The notes under the pieces were generated by a model. That model was not told the DNA's origin. It did not search any database and worked only from the letters and a program-made list of their open reading frames with translations. The position numbers and the translations under genes are program-made. DNA of 64,000 bases from an uncultured Lachnospiraceae bacterium (lineage in GTDB: Bacteria > Bacillota > Clostridia > Lachnospirales > Lachnospiraceae). Of this stretch, positions 1 to 8,681 are shown one piece after another. The stretch lies in the NCBI GenBank assembly GCA_910579645.1, contig CAJTVK010000002.1, positions 1 to 64,000 on the forward strand. The letters run 5' to 3'. Numbering within the stretch: position 1 is the stretch's first letter; every line of letters begins with the position of its first letter.

Positions 1-376
1 GAGGCTCAGAACTAAAGGAGGGAAAGGGCTTTCCACGAATGCCCCTAAAAAGCCGCAGGGGACAGATGGAGATGCCCCGGAAACAGCCGGGCAGAAAATG
101 AAAAGGCTGGCACAGGAATGGAAATCCGCCGCTTATTCTGGTAAAATATAGCGCAGAGGCATTGGGTGCAAAAAATAACGATAGCCTCTTTAAAAAATGA
201 GTTATCGTTAAATTTTACACTCTGAAAAACCAAAAATGCGGCAATCCCGAATAATAAAACGATAGCCGCCTTTGCATGGGAAGCGAATTTGGAAGTCTGA
301 TGAAGGACAGAAACTTCATCGATAATGCATCGAATCGGAGCAACACGAGCCATAAAGATAATTTGGCAATTATTAA
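1..376. other. Unassigned flank at window start
   Basis: I see no gene I can support here. A minus-strand frame is open across most of it and has one hydrophobic stretch, but it has no ribosome site at its start, runs into the 3' end of the GH3 gene, and its translation matches no family I recognise. It could be a decayed gene. Confidence 0.3.
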
Positions 377-407
377 AACTACCAACGTGCCAAGCACGAA
401 GGTAGTT
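370..407 (-). terminator. Intrinsic terminator of the esterase-GH3 transcript
   Basis: An inverted repeat lies just past the GH3 stop: AACTACC, then CGTGC, loop, GCACG, then GGTAGTT (377-407). Read on the minus strand, the second arm runs into a T-rich stretch (GTTTTAATAAT). This is the shape of a rho-independent terminator for the minus-strand unit. Confidence 0.65.
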
Positions 408-448
408 CTGGTGAGGAGCGGAAGTGTAATTTTTGTCCGGATGGAATT

Positions 449-2143
449 CTAGGGTAGCCTTGCGTCCCACTTACCGCAGAAAGCATCCACAGGGCTTTTT
501 CCTTTAAATTGGCTTCGGCCCATTAATTTCTCAATCAGGGCATCCAGAACGGTATCATTGGAGTTGTAACAGTTGATAAATGTCCGGATGCGCGGAACGT
601 CCAACAGATGGTAAGGGTTCTCCACGGAAATGAAAATAGTGGGTATTTCCGTTACATAATGGGGGCAGTTGGCACCCATAGGCTGCGCCCATTCAATCCG
701 TATTACGGTCTGGTTGGACTTGGTGACCATATTTGCCAGATAGATAATGTAATCATAGCGTTCGGTATATGCAGTGGTAGGGAGAAGGTTTCCTTCTTCC
801 CCGTGGGACGGGGTAAAGTAATCCATGGCAAGCCCTTCTTTCTCAAGCCTCGCACAGACATCGGCCGCAACTCCTGCTTTTGCGGTATACTGGAAACCGG
901 TTTCGCTTTCAATCGGGATGAATAGAACTTTTTTTCCGGGGATGAGGGGAAGCACGCCTTTTTCCTCTTTGACTAGCGTGATGGCTCTGTCTGCACAGTC
1001 GGCGGCCCATTGCCGGTGCAGGGGGCAGCCCACAACTTCTTTTGCATGTGTTTGGGAGAGAGGCTCTTTTTGCCGGAAAAGCCCCAAGGCTGCTTTCAGG
1101 GCAAGTATTCTTGTTACGGCTTCCTCCAGCCTTTCTTTCGTCAGAATATTGTTTTTCAGTCCGTCCTGCATGAAACGGAAATCTTCTTCCATGTTTTTGC
1201 TGAATAAAAACATGTCGGCACCGGCTGCAATGGAGGTAGGCACGGCCAGCCTGCGGGGCATGGGAATGGTATAGCCGGCCATTGTGGTGGCATCTGTCAC
1301 CACCAGTCCCTGAAATCCGAGTTTATTCCGCAGAAGACCGGTAATCAGTTCTTTTGAAAGGCTGGCCGGCAGCATATTTTCTTCCTGAATTCGGGGGTTC
1401 AGTAATTTTGTATAGGCAGGCTGCATGATATGACCTACCATGCATGCCATTGCCCCGGCATCAATGCAGGCTTTGTAGCACATCCCATAGGTTCTGTCCC
1501 ATTCTTCGCAGGAAAAGCGGTTTACGCTGGTAACCAGATGCTGATCTCTTTCGTCGGTTCCGTCTCCGGGAAAATGTTTGATGGTTGCGGCAAGCCCTTC
1601 TTTCTGAATAGTTTCCACAAACACGGTTCCCATCCGTGCTACTCTTTCCGGATCGGAGCCGAAGGTGCGGGTATTGGTGATGGGATTATGGTACTCATAG
1701 TCGATATCTATGATGGGGGAAAATGCCCAGTTTGCGCCGACGGCAGCGGCTTCTCTGGCACATACGGCTGCCATTTTCCTGACTGTTTCGGTATCGTCCG
1801 TGGCAGCGGCTTCCATGGGGGAAGCGAAGGTGGTGCCTTCTTTTACTATGCCGTCCCCGCCTTTTTCCAGATTGGCTGCAATCAGCGGGGGAATTTCGGC
1901 CAGCTGAGATACTTTATTGGACAATGCAACGGCTCCTTCCAGCGGAAGGGGACGGTACATCATTCCGCCCGGTATGGTGCCGAAGCATGCAAGGATTTTT
2001 CGGAGTTCTTCATCGCTTCCGCTTCTGGCATTGACACAGAAGAGTTGGGCGAGTTTTTGCCGTTCTGTCATTTTATTCAAAGTATCGGTTACCCAAGCTA
2101 TTTTTTCGTCGTCTAAATAAAAGGGCTTGCTTCGTAAATCCAT
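449..2143 (-). CDS. Glycoside hydrolase family 3 (NagZ-like beta-N-acetylhexosaminidase/beta-glucosidase)
   Basis: A 564-residue GH3 enzyme without signal peptide, so it should hydrolyse imported oligosaccharides in the cytoplasm. The family signature KHFPGDG lies at about 189-195 and is followed by RDQH (199-202), the Asp-His pair that acts as general acid/base in NagZ-type GH3 enzymes. The nucleophile is probably Asp284 in VVTDATTMAG. The region after about 380 is an extra alpha/beta domain, as in longer GH3 proteins. AAGGAGG sits 8 bases before the ATG. It follows the esterase gene by 88 bases on the same strand and ends before a hairpin terminator, so the two are probably cotranscribed. 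Some His-type GH3 enzymes act as phosphorylases; the sequence alone does not settle this or the substrate. Confidence 0.85.
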   Translation of the reverse strand: MDLRSKPFYLDDEKIAWVTDTLNKMTERQKLAQLFCVNARSGSDEELRKILACFGTIPGGMMYRPLPLEGAVALSNKVSQLAEIPPLIAANLEKGGDGIVKEGTTFASPMEAAATDDTETVRKMAAVCAREAAAVGANWAFSPIIDIDYEYHNPITNTRTFGSDPERVARMGTVFVETIQKEGLAATIKHFPGDGTDERDQHLVTSVNRFSCEEWDRTYGMCYKACIDAGAMACMVGHIMQPAYTKLLNPRIQEENMLPASLSKELITGLLRNKLGFQGLVVTDATTMAGYTIPMPRRLAVPTSIAAGADMFLFSKNMEEDFRFMQDGLKNNILTKERLEEAVTRILALKAALGLFRQKEPLSQTHAKEVVGCPLHRQWAADCADRAITLVKEEKGVLPLIPGKKVLFIPIESETGFQYTAKAGVAADVCARLEKEGLAMDYFTPSHGEEGNLLPTTAYTERYDYIIYLANMVTKSNQTVIRIEWAQPMGANCPHYVTEIPTIFISVENPYHLLDVPRIRTFINCYNSNDTVLDALIEKLMGRSQFKGKSPVDAFCGKWDARLP

Positions 2144-2231
2144 AAGTGTTTCCTCCTTATATTATGATGGTATAAAAGTTATTTTATAGAATACGGCAAA
2201 TTATTTTTTGTGTCATTTGCCATAATATGTA

Positions 2232-3119
2232 CTATGAACCTAAATGACAGAGCAAAAAATCGACTATTTTTTCTGCCATTTCTTCTTGGTAGAATTGCAT
2301 GTCCGCATGTCCCGCATTGCGGATGGCGTAAAATTCTGCCGGCACGTTATTTTTTTCCAGTTCCGCATAGAGCAGTTCGCTGTTTATGATAGGTACAATA
2401 TGGTCTTCCGTGCCATGGGCAATGAAAAAGGGTGGGGCGGATGGCGTGATTAAGGAGAGCGGGGCAGAAAGCGCAGCCTTATCCGGATGCTTCATGGGAT
2501 CATAACCAAGAAGCATGTGTGCCGGGGAAAGGCTTTCCGGGGCAGAGGCGGTTACTTGGCTTTCCGCAGCGGAAGCGCATGGTGGCTCTAAGGTGAAGCA
2601 GGCAGGGCCATAATAATCAATGACAGCTTGGACATCGCCGGACTGCTCCAGGTATTCTCCTTTGTCGTATTCTTTCCGTCCGTTGGATGCACCTGCCATG
2701 GCGGCCAAATAGGCGCCTGCGGATTCGCCTCCGACGGCAATTCTGTCCGGGTCGATGCCGTAGGCAGTGGCATGTGCCCGTAGGTAGCGGACTGCCTTTT
2801 TTATATCCTCCAGCTGGGCAGGGAAATGTGCGTTGTTGGACAGGCGGTATTCCACGCTGGCTACGGTAAAACCTCTGCGTGCGATATGGGAAAGCCAAGG
2901 GATATGTGCCGAGCGATCCATAGTGATCCATGCGCCGCCGCAGACCCATAGGAGAAGCGGACGCGGCTTTTCATCCGTTCGGCGGAACGGGAGTATAATG
3001 TCCATCTTCAGATTTTTCTGCTCATAAAAAGGGAACCAGTAGGGAACCTGTGCAAAGGTGATGCCGGAAAGCAGCGTAAGGGGTGTATCCTTGCTGCCGA
3101 CTGATATTTCTTTTTTCAT
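2232..3119 (-). CDS. Alpha/beta-hydrolase, BD-FAE-like acetyl esterase
   Basis: A 295-residue cytoplasmic esterase. The oxyanion-hole motif CGGAW is at about 60-64, the nucleophile elbow GGESAG puts Ser133 at the active site, and HGTEDHIVP plus GHAD near the C terminus supply Asp and His. The fold and spacing match carbohydrate esterases that remove acetyl or feruloyl groups from plant polysaccharide fragments; the actual ester is unknown. An upstream in-frame ATG at 3227 exists, but 3119 is chosen because AAGGAGG stands 7 bases before it and the MKKEISV start fits the family. It is first in the esterase-GH3 pair and diverges from the solute-binding protein gene, so de-esterification probably precedes GH3 cleavage. 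Confidence 0.85.
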   Translation of the reverse strand: MKKEISVGSKDTPLTLLSGITFAQVPYWFPFYEQKNLKMDIILPFRRTDEKPRPLLLWVCGGAWITMDRSAHIPWLSHIARRGFTVASVEYRLSNNAHFPAQLEDIKKAVRYLRAHATAYGIDPDRIAVGGESAGAYLAAMAGASNGRKEYDKGEYLEQSGDVQAVIDYYGPACFTLEPPCASAAESQVTASAPESLSPAHMLLGYDPMKHPDKAALSAPLSLITPSAPPFFIAHGTEDHIVPIINSELLYAELEKNNVPAEFYAIRNAGHADMQFYQEEMAEKIVDFLLCHLGS

Positions 3120-3180
3120 CGCAAACCTCCTTGTTGGATTAGATAGTTCCTTATTATAGGGACAGGAACCGGAAGAAAAC

Positions 3181-3236
3181 AGAACAAAGCTGTTTCTTTT
3201 TGACAGAAATGTGTCAATTGACAGCAAGATTGTTCT
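3181..3236. promoter_or_regulatory. Nested inverted repeats in divergent promoter region
   Basis: Between the divergent esterase and solute-binding genes lies a perfect 12-bp palindrome TGTCAATTGACA (3212-3223) with a third TTGACA half-site at 3200-3205, all flanked by AGAACAA (3181-3187) and TTGTTCT (3230-3236). The arrangement resembles an operator for a dimeric or tetrameric regulator. TTGACA could also serve as a -35 element. Which protein binds is unknown. Confidence 0.45.
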
Positions 3237-3309
3237 TTTTTCGGGTTAGGTTCTTGCATAAAATCAAATTATAGAATATCGTTTTATCAGGAAAGAGAGG
3301 TAATAGGTT

Positions 3310-4866
3310 ATGAAAAAGAAAGCAATGGCACTTATGCTTGCAGCGGCAATGGCGACGGGGCTGCTGGCCTGCGGAGGCAGTGACGGCGGCGGGACTTCCG
3401 GTTCCGCAACGGCGGACGGGGCGTCCGGCGAATCGGAAGCGGCTGCATCCGGGGAGGACGGCGTTTATTTTAACGAGAGGCAGCATTTGGTAGTGGCATT
3501 CCCTACTTGGACAGGTTCTCCGGTGGATACGGAAATGGTAACCGAAAAAGTAAATGAAATTCTGACGGAAAAATATAATATTGAAGTGGAATTCCAAATC
3601 AGCGATTCCGGATCTTATAAGCAGAATATGACACTGGCTCTTTCCGGCGGAGAACAGATTGATGTTATGAGTACATTGTTTGCCGGATACTCTACAATGG
3701 TAAATCAAGGATATCTGCTTGATTTGGAAGAAGATAATATTTTCCAGGATTACGGACAGGGCATAACGGAAGTAATCGGCAAGGAGTACATTGATGCCTG
3801 CCGTGTGGACGGTGTGCTTTACGGAGTGACGAATACTCGTGATTATGCGGTAGGGCGCGGCTGTATGGCCATCGGAACGGAATATCTGGAGGGCATCGGC
3901 TATGAGATACCGGAAGGAGCCGAAGAGATTATATCGATTACGGCAGAAGAACTGGAAGACATTTTTGCAAGGCTTCATGAAAAATATCCGAATTTGGAAG
4001 TGTACCGTCCGGCAGCCGTTGATTTGGTGCAGCAGACTTTGATAGACCAAATCGGCGGAGACAATTTCGGAGTTATCCTTGGGGATAGCGAGGAACTGAA
4101 AATTGTCAATCTTTTCGAATCCGAAGAATATAAGAATTTCTGCAAGAGAGTATATAACTGGAATCAACTGGGATATATCAGCAAAGATGCATCTACCGAT
4201 ACAACCAGCGTGGTAACGCTGATAAAGGAAGGTGTGCTGATGGCATACGGAACCGGAGGAAAACCGGGGAGCAGGGCGCAGGAATCCGTGGGATGCGGGC
4301 GGGATATGACTGTGTTCCAGACAAGGGAAGACTATGTGTCATCTTCCTCCGTGGCTTCTTATCCATGGACTATCCCGATTACGGCAGCCGACCCGAAAGC
4401 ATCCATGATTCTGATGAACGAACTTTATACCAATGCGGAATTGGCTGATTTGATTATTTACGGTATAGAAGGCAGGCACTATGAAATTACGGAAGACGGT
4501 TTTCTGGATGCCGGTGCAGGCACTAACCCGGATGACTACGGTACATTAGGCTGGCTGTACCCGAATCAGTTTGCAAGCACTGTTCCTGTAGGAAACAGCG
4601 CGGATTTGTGGGAGCAGACAGAGAAATTCAACAATGAAGCAAGAAAATCCCCGGCAGCAGGTTTTGCCTTTGACAGCACAGCCATTGCAACGGAATTGAC
4701 TGCGGTTTCCAATGTGTATTCGGAATACCAGAGGAGCCTGGAATTCGGGTTTGTGGATCCGGAGACAGTGATACCGGAAATGCTGGAGAAGCTGAATGCG
4801 GCAGGGCTTCAGAAAATTATCGCTGAAAAGCAGGCGCAGCTTGATGCATGGGCAGCGGCAAAATAA
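3310..4866 (+). CDS. ABC importer solute-binding lipoprotein (LplA/YtcQ-like)
   Basis: A 518-residue family-1 extracellular solute-binding protein. The N terminus is a lipoprotein signal with lipobox LLAC (Cys21) followed by a Gly/Ser/Ala-rich linker, so it is tethered outside the membrane. The C-terminal tail, with LNAAGLQKIIAEKQAQLDAW, is typical of large binding proteins that serve LplB/LplC-type permeases for oligo-uronides or other plant oligosaccharides. It is monocistronic: a strong terminator follows at 4931. Its likely permeases lie 4 kb away beyond an oppositely oriented two-component system, an unusual split. The paralogue at 49988 keeps binding protein and permeases together. No ATPase gene is present; such importers often share a housekeeping MsmX-type ATPase. 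Confidence 0.88.
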   Translation: MKKKAMALMLAAAMATGLLACGGSDGGGTSGSATADGASGESEAAASGEDGVYFNERQHLVVAFPTWTGSPVDTEMVTEKVNEILTEKYNIEVEFQISDSGSYKQNMTLALSGGEQIDVMSTLFAGYSTMVNQGYLLDLEEDNIFQDYGQGITEVIGKEYIDACRVDGVLYGVTNTRDYAVGRGCMAIGTEYLEGIGYEIPEGAEEIISITAEELEDIFARLHEKYPNLEVYRPAAVDLVQQTLIDQIGGDNFGVILGDSEELKIVNLFESEEYKNFCKRVYNWNQLGYISKDASTDTTSVVTLIKEGVLMAYGTGGKPGSRAQESVGCGRDMTVFQTREDYVSSSSVASYPWTIPITAADPKASMILMNELYTNAELADLIIYGIEGRHYEITEDGFLDAGAGTNPDDYGTLGWLYPNQFASTVPVGNSADLWEQTEKFNNEARKSPAAGFAFDSTAIATELTAVSNVYSEYQRSLEFGFVDPETVIPEMLEKLNAAGLQKIIAEKQAQLDAWAAAK

Positions 4867-4896
4867 AAGGGTAAACATACGGTAAAAGGAGAAAGG

Positions 4897-4927
4897 GTAA
4901 CAGGGAAGCCGCAGGCTGAACTGTTAC
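4897..4927. repeat. Dispersed 31-bp imperfect inverted repeat, copy 1
   Basis: The unit begins GTAACAGGGAAGCCG and ends CTGTTAC, so its ends can pair. A second copy at 39144-39174 matches at 28 of 31 positions by eye. It lies between a CDS stop and a terminator. Confidence 0.6.
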
Positions 4928-4930
4928 GAG

Positions 4931-4958
4931 AAAGGCAGGAGACGGTTCCTGCCTTTTT
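4931..4958 (+). terminator. Intrinsic terminator after solute-binding protein gene
   Basis: AAAGGCAGGA, a 6-base loop, then TCCTGCCTTTTT: a 10-bp perfect stem ending in a T run. On the minus strand the run after the stem is only TTTC, so it may weakly terminate the converging regulator gene too. Confidence 0.85.
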
Positions 4959-5036
4959 GCGCCGGTGCTGTGTTATCTCCGGTCTGCGATGCCGCTGCAT
5001 CGTCTCCCTCTTCCGCCTTGCAGACTGCTTGGCTGT

Positions 5037-6617
5037 TCATCCACGGAATTCTCTGGGCGTTACGCCCGTAAATCTCTTAAATTGTTTGGAAAAGTAAGAA
5101 ATGCTTTGAAAACCGCACCGGATGGCAATGTCGCTTATGCTCATATCGGAGCCTGCCAGCAGCCGTTTGGCTTCTTCAATCCGCTCGTAAATAATGTAAT
5201 TAGTCAGGGAGAAGCCGGTCTCCCATTTGAACAGGTGGGACAGGTAGTCCGGGGTCAGGTAAACCATGGCAGCCAGTGATTCACGGGTAAGTTCCTGATT
5301 CAAATGGGTGCGGATATGGTTTTTTACAGCCATGACAGCCCTGTCTTGGCCGGCAGTATGGTCGGTGAGGCATTTGCCGTATAGTTCCAAGGAGCGGGAA
5401 ACCCAGTTTATCAGATCCTGGATGGAAGAGTATGCCTGTTCCAGTGAGGATCGGGAAATTTGTTCCCGGAAAGAAGGAAGGGCTTCCGCGTTAGTGGTTT
5501 CCATGCAGCTGAATAAAATCTGCAGGAAGCTGTAAGAAAAATTGGCCAAGGTGTCTTTTGTCACGTGCCGGGAATGCTGCAGGGAATTCAGAAAGATGGT
5601 TACCAGCGATAAAAGCTGATTTTCTTTCCTTTGAAGAAGCAGGTCTGCCCAATGCCCGGAGGGAAATTCCAGGTTTTCTTCTTTGTCTTCCGCCTGCCGG
5701 TGGGTGGCAAGATCAAAGACATCGTTTTCTTTGGAGACATTTTTTCCGGCCGTCTCCAGCAAATCATGCATGAAATCCGGAAATTCCCATATCCTGCAGC
5801 CGGAAGCAGGGACATAAAAATTGAAGGTATTGGGAAAGCGGGGCACGAAGTCATGCAATGCCTGCCTGCATTTGGATAACAGTGCGTCTCTGCTTCGTCC
5901 CGCCTCGGGCAGAGGAAGGAAGTAAAACTGCCTGTTTAAGCGGACGGTAATAGGTGTTTCTTCCCGGACGTAAAAATATTCCCGGACAATATTTTTCAGG
6001 GTAAATTCATAGAGGTCTTTTTCGATAGGTATTTTTTCCATATGATTGCATTGAATCAGGAGTATCAGGTAGGATGTTTCGGCGGCGGCAGGGTTTAAAT
6101 TCCTTCTGGTTAATTCACTGATAATATCCTGCCGTTGGCTGGCGACGGCTCCTTCCGAGAGGTCCAGCCAGAACAGTTCCCATAAATACAATGCATTTTC
6201 TTTCCAGTAGCCGGCCTGCTGCATGTTCAGTTTTGCGCTGGCCTGCCGCCGGTACTGCTCAACGGCTTTGGAAACGGCGGCAAGGAGTTCTTCCACGGCC
6301 ACCGGTTTCAGCAGATAGTCGATGCTGGTCAGCCGCATGGCTTTGGAAATATATTCAAATTTGGCATAGGCAGTGAGGAAGATACAGATGGTATCCAGAC
6401 CTTGTCTGCGGATATGGTCCAGAAGTTCCAGCCCGCTGCCGCCCGGCATTTCCACATCCAAAATCATGACCGCAATATCATGACGGGCAAAACATTCCAA
6501 TCCCTGTGTAAGGTTGTAGGCACAGTAGATTTCATCAAAGAACCGGGTGTTTTCAGCAATTTTCTTTTTCGTGCTTTCCGCACTGTAGTATTCATCGTCC
6601 ACAATCAGCAGATTCAT
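5037..6617 (-). CDS. YesN-type response regulator, receiver plus AraC DNA-binding domain
   Basis: A 526-residue regulator. Residues 1-120 form a receiver domain with acidic pocket DD (7-8), phospho-acceptor Asp54 in MILDVEMPGG, and a conserved Lys in DYLLKPV. A long variable middle region follows, and the last 100 residues are an AraC/XylS pair of helix-turn-helix motifs ending YFSKQFKRFTGVTPREFRG. This is the YesN/YtdI layout that activates neighbouring carbohydrate importers. AGAGG lies 5 bases before the ATG. It follows its kinase gene by about 120 bases, a gap filled with 22-bp tandem repeats. The pair sits between a solute-binding gene and two permease genes, which are its likely targets. 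Confidence 0.9.
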   Translation of the reverse strand: MNLLIVDDEYYSAESTKKKIAENTRFFDEIYCAYNLTQGLECFARHDIAVMILDVEMPGGSGLELLDHIRRQGLDTICIFLTAYAKFEYISKAMRLTSIDYLLKPVAVEELLAAVSKAVEQYRRQASAKLNMQQAGYWKENALYLWELFWLDLSEGAVASQRQDIISELTRRNLNPAAAETSYLILLIQCNHMEKIPIEKDLYEFTLKNIVREYFYVREETPITVRLNRQFYFLPLPEAGRSRDALLSKCRQALHDFVPRFPNTFNFYVPASGCRIWEFPDFMHDLLETAGKNVSKENDVFDLATHRQAEDKEENLEFPSGHWADLLLQRKENQLLSLVTIFLNSLQHSRHVTKDTLANFSYSFLQILFSCMETTNAEALPSFREQISRSSLEQAYSSIQDLINWVSRSLELYGKCLTDHTAGQDRAVMAVKNHIRTHLNQELTRESLAAMVYLTPDYLSHLFKWETGFSLTNYIIYERIEEAKRLLAGSDMSISDIAIRCGFQSISYFSKQFKRFTGVTPREFRG

Positions 6618-6636
6618 CGTTGCCTCTTTTCATTTT

Positions 6637-6737
6637 TAAATGGTTTTTGTTTTATTGTAAATGGTATTTTGTTTTAAGATAAATGGTGTTTTGGTTTAAT
6701 GTAAATGATATTTTGCTTTAATGTAAATGGTATTTCC
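6637..6737. repeat. Five tandem 22-bp A/T-rich repeats between kinase and regulator genes
   Basis: Units read TAAATGGTATTTTG plus an 8-base variable end: 6637-6657 (21 bases), 6658-6679, 6680-6701, 6702-6723, and a partial from 6724. The period of 22 is near two helical turns. The array fills the gap between the histidine kinase stop and the regulator start and would be transcribed in their shared mRNA. Confidence 0.85.
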
Positions 6738-6739
6738 GT

Positions 6740-8446
6740 TCATCCGGCAGGGTCTTCCTGCGGCTGATAAGGAAAGTCTATGTCAATCTGTGCTCCGGCA
6801 TGGGTACGGTTGCTGAAGGAAAACCGGGTTTCGGGAAAAATGCTGCGCAGGCGCAGTATGACATTTGTAATTCCGATATGGGAGATGTCGGCATGGTCGG
6901 GGTATGTGGGATCTGTCAGCCGAAGCAGCATTTTCTCCGAAAATCCTTTTCCCGTATCCCATATACATATGTGGAGCCATATCCTGTCTTCTGTTTCGTG
7001 GGATGTGATATCAACATGCATTTCCAGCATTTTACCCATAACGACTTCGTACTTAACGGTATTTTCAATAAAATTCAGAATAAGCAGGGGAACCACGGAT
7101 GCCTGCAGGAAAATATCGGGACAGCCGATAAATAGGGCAAGGCATCCGGGATAGCGGATTCCTGACATATCTACATAATTTTTTACCATCTGAAGTTCCT
7201 CGCAAAGGGGAACCACCAGACCCGAGGAAAGGGTATAGCGCAGGTGGCGGCTAAGATCCGTAAGCATGGAACGGGCCAAGTCCAGATGCTCGGCTTCTGT
7301 CAGCTGATAGGCGGTATTTAAGCAGTTTATCATAAAATGCGGCGTTATCTGCTGCTTCAGGTATTGGATTTCCAATTCCTGCCGCTGAAGTTTCTCTTCA
7401 TAAATATCTATTTTCAGATTTCGGATTTCCCTTACCATTCCGTTAAAGGCTTCGGACATCTTTTCATATTCTATCAGCTGCCCGGTGGTGGAAATCTGGT
7501 TTTCCAAGTCGCCTTCGGAGACTTTTTCCAATGCTTTTGTCAGATTTGCCACCGGTTGGATAATTCTTTTTTTCACAAAATACACAAACAGAAGACAAAG
7601 AACAAGGAATGCTCCTGTGGTAAGGACAAAATCCCGTATCAGGGAAGTGTTCATGGCCTGTATTTCGGAATAAGGAATCAGTCTTGTCAGGTATAGGTCA
7701 TTGTTGGTAAGGGGCTGCTGTACGATAAGCATTTTTTGACCGCCTATATGGCTGATTTTATAAGAATCGGTCAGAATCTCCGTGTGCAGGGATATAGGGG
7801 CGGATTTTCGGCCGAAGAGCCGATTGTCGGGTGTGGTCAGATAAAGAGCCACATCGTCCGGATATGCGTTGGTAACGGAGCCTAAAAGGGCATCCACGCT
7901 GACATAGGCACCCAATCTGGCGGTGGGCATATGGATTGTGCGGAGCATATACCAAGAACCGTCCAGTTCCACAATTTCCCAGCCCGTAGGATATTCTTCA
8001 TTGGAAATGATTTCACGGAGGGAGTTGCGCAGGTCGATGCCGCTGCCCCTGCTCTGTCTGGTCATCAGAAAGGTGTCGTTTTCCGGGTAATACAATAAAA
8101 AACCGTCTGCCGTATAAATGGAGAGGGAACTTAAGAAGTCGCGGTCCAGATGGTACAGGGAACTGTACCAAGCGGTGGAATTTGCCTCCTGATAAAGCAG
8201 GCTGCTGTAATTGGCATTTTCAATGGTTACCATATACAGATAAGTTTCGATACGGTCCAGTTCGGAATCAATCTGTTTCTGATATAACTCCACCGTATCC
8301 CGCGTGTTACGGTAAATACGGTTCAGCAGCAGGCGCAGGGCGGTGCGCCCGTTTAGGCTTATCAGGATAAAAAAGAGGGAAAGCACGGCGAGGAGCAGAA
8401 AAAGGCTATATGTGTTTATGGATAATCGCTGCATTTTCTTTTTCAT
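6740..8446 (-). CDS. YesM-type membrane sensor histidine kinase
   Basis: A 568-residue membrane kinase. A first membrane helix at about 13-31 and a second at about 274-291 enclose an extracellular sensor of some 240 residues. A HAMP segment follows, then the His_kinase (LytS/YesM) box with phospho-acceptor His370 in ITPHFMINCLN, and an ATPase domain with WDTGKGFSEKM and GITNVILRLR. It should sense an extracellular sugar or loaded binding protein and phosphorylate the adjacent YesN-type regulator. Start 8446 is preferred over 8473 because AAGGTGG lies about 10 bases before it and the protein then begins MKKKMQRLS ahead of the first helix. It diverges from the permease genes at 8682. Confidence 0.9.
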   Translation of the reverse strand: MKKKMQRLSINTYSLFLLLAVLSLFFILISLNGRTALRLLLNRIYRNTRDTVELYQKQIDSELDRIETYLYMVTIENANYSSLLYQEANSTAWYSSLYHLDRDFLSSLSIYTADGFLLYYPENDTFLMTRQSRGSGIDLRNSLREIISNEEYPTGWEIVELDGSWYMLRTIHMPTARLGAYVSVDALLGSVTNAYPDDVALYLTTPDNRLFGRKSAPISLHTEILTDSYKISHIGGQKMLIVQQPLTNNDLYLTRLIPYSEIQAMNTSLIRDFVLTTGAFLVLCLLFVYFVKKRIIQPVANLTKALEKVSEGDLENQISTTGQLIEYEKMSEAFNGMVREIRNLKIDIYEEKLQRQELEIQYLKQQITPHFMINCLNTAYQLTEAEHLDLARSMLTDLSRHLRYTLSSGLVVPLCEELQMVKNYVDMSGIRYPGCLALFIGCPDIFLQASVVPLLILNFIENTVKYEVVMGKMLEMHVDITSHETEDRIWLHICIWDTGKGFSEKMLLRLTDPTYPDHADISHIGITNVILRLRSIFPETRFSFSNRTHAGAQIDIDFPYQPQEDPAG

Positions 8447-8599
8447 GATTATAAATACCACCTTAAGGAACATGACAAAAAGTTTACATTTAACAAGGAA
8501 AGCCGGACAGATTTCAGTCTAGCGGTATTGGGATTCAATGTCAAGGCGGTATGTGCCGGATGTCCGGATTATGCAAATATAAGTCAGGATTGTTGTTTT

Positions 8600-8624
8600 T
8601 TGCCTAAGAAAGGCAATTTATAAT
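8600..8624 (+). promoter_or_regulatory. Promoter -10 with inverted repeat ahead of permease genes
   Basis: TATAAT at 8619-8624 is preceded by the inverted repeat TTGCC (8600-8604)/GGCAA (8612-8616). No good -35 hexamer stands 17 bases upstream, as expected for an activator-dependent promoter. It lies about 57 bases before the permease ATG. Confidence 0.5.
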
Positions 8625-8681
8625 AAAAGCATGAAAAACGGCGCCGTAGGATGATACGGCGAAAATGAAAGGAGCGTAAAA

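Noticed and set aside
45..470. Open minus-strand frame of 141 codons at the window start
   Set aside because: No ribosome site at its start, overlaps the end of the GH3 gene and contains the likely terminator hairpin of that gene; translation looks unlike any family I know.
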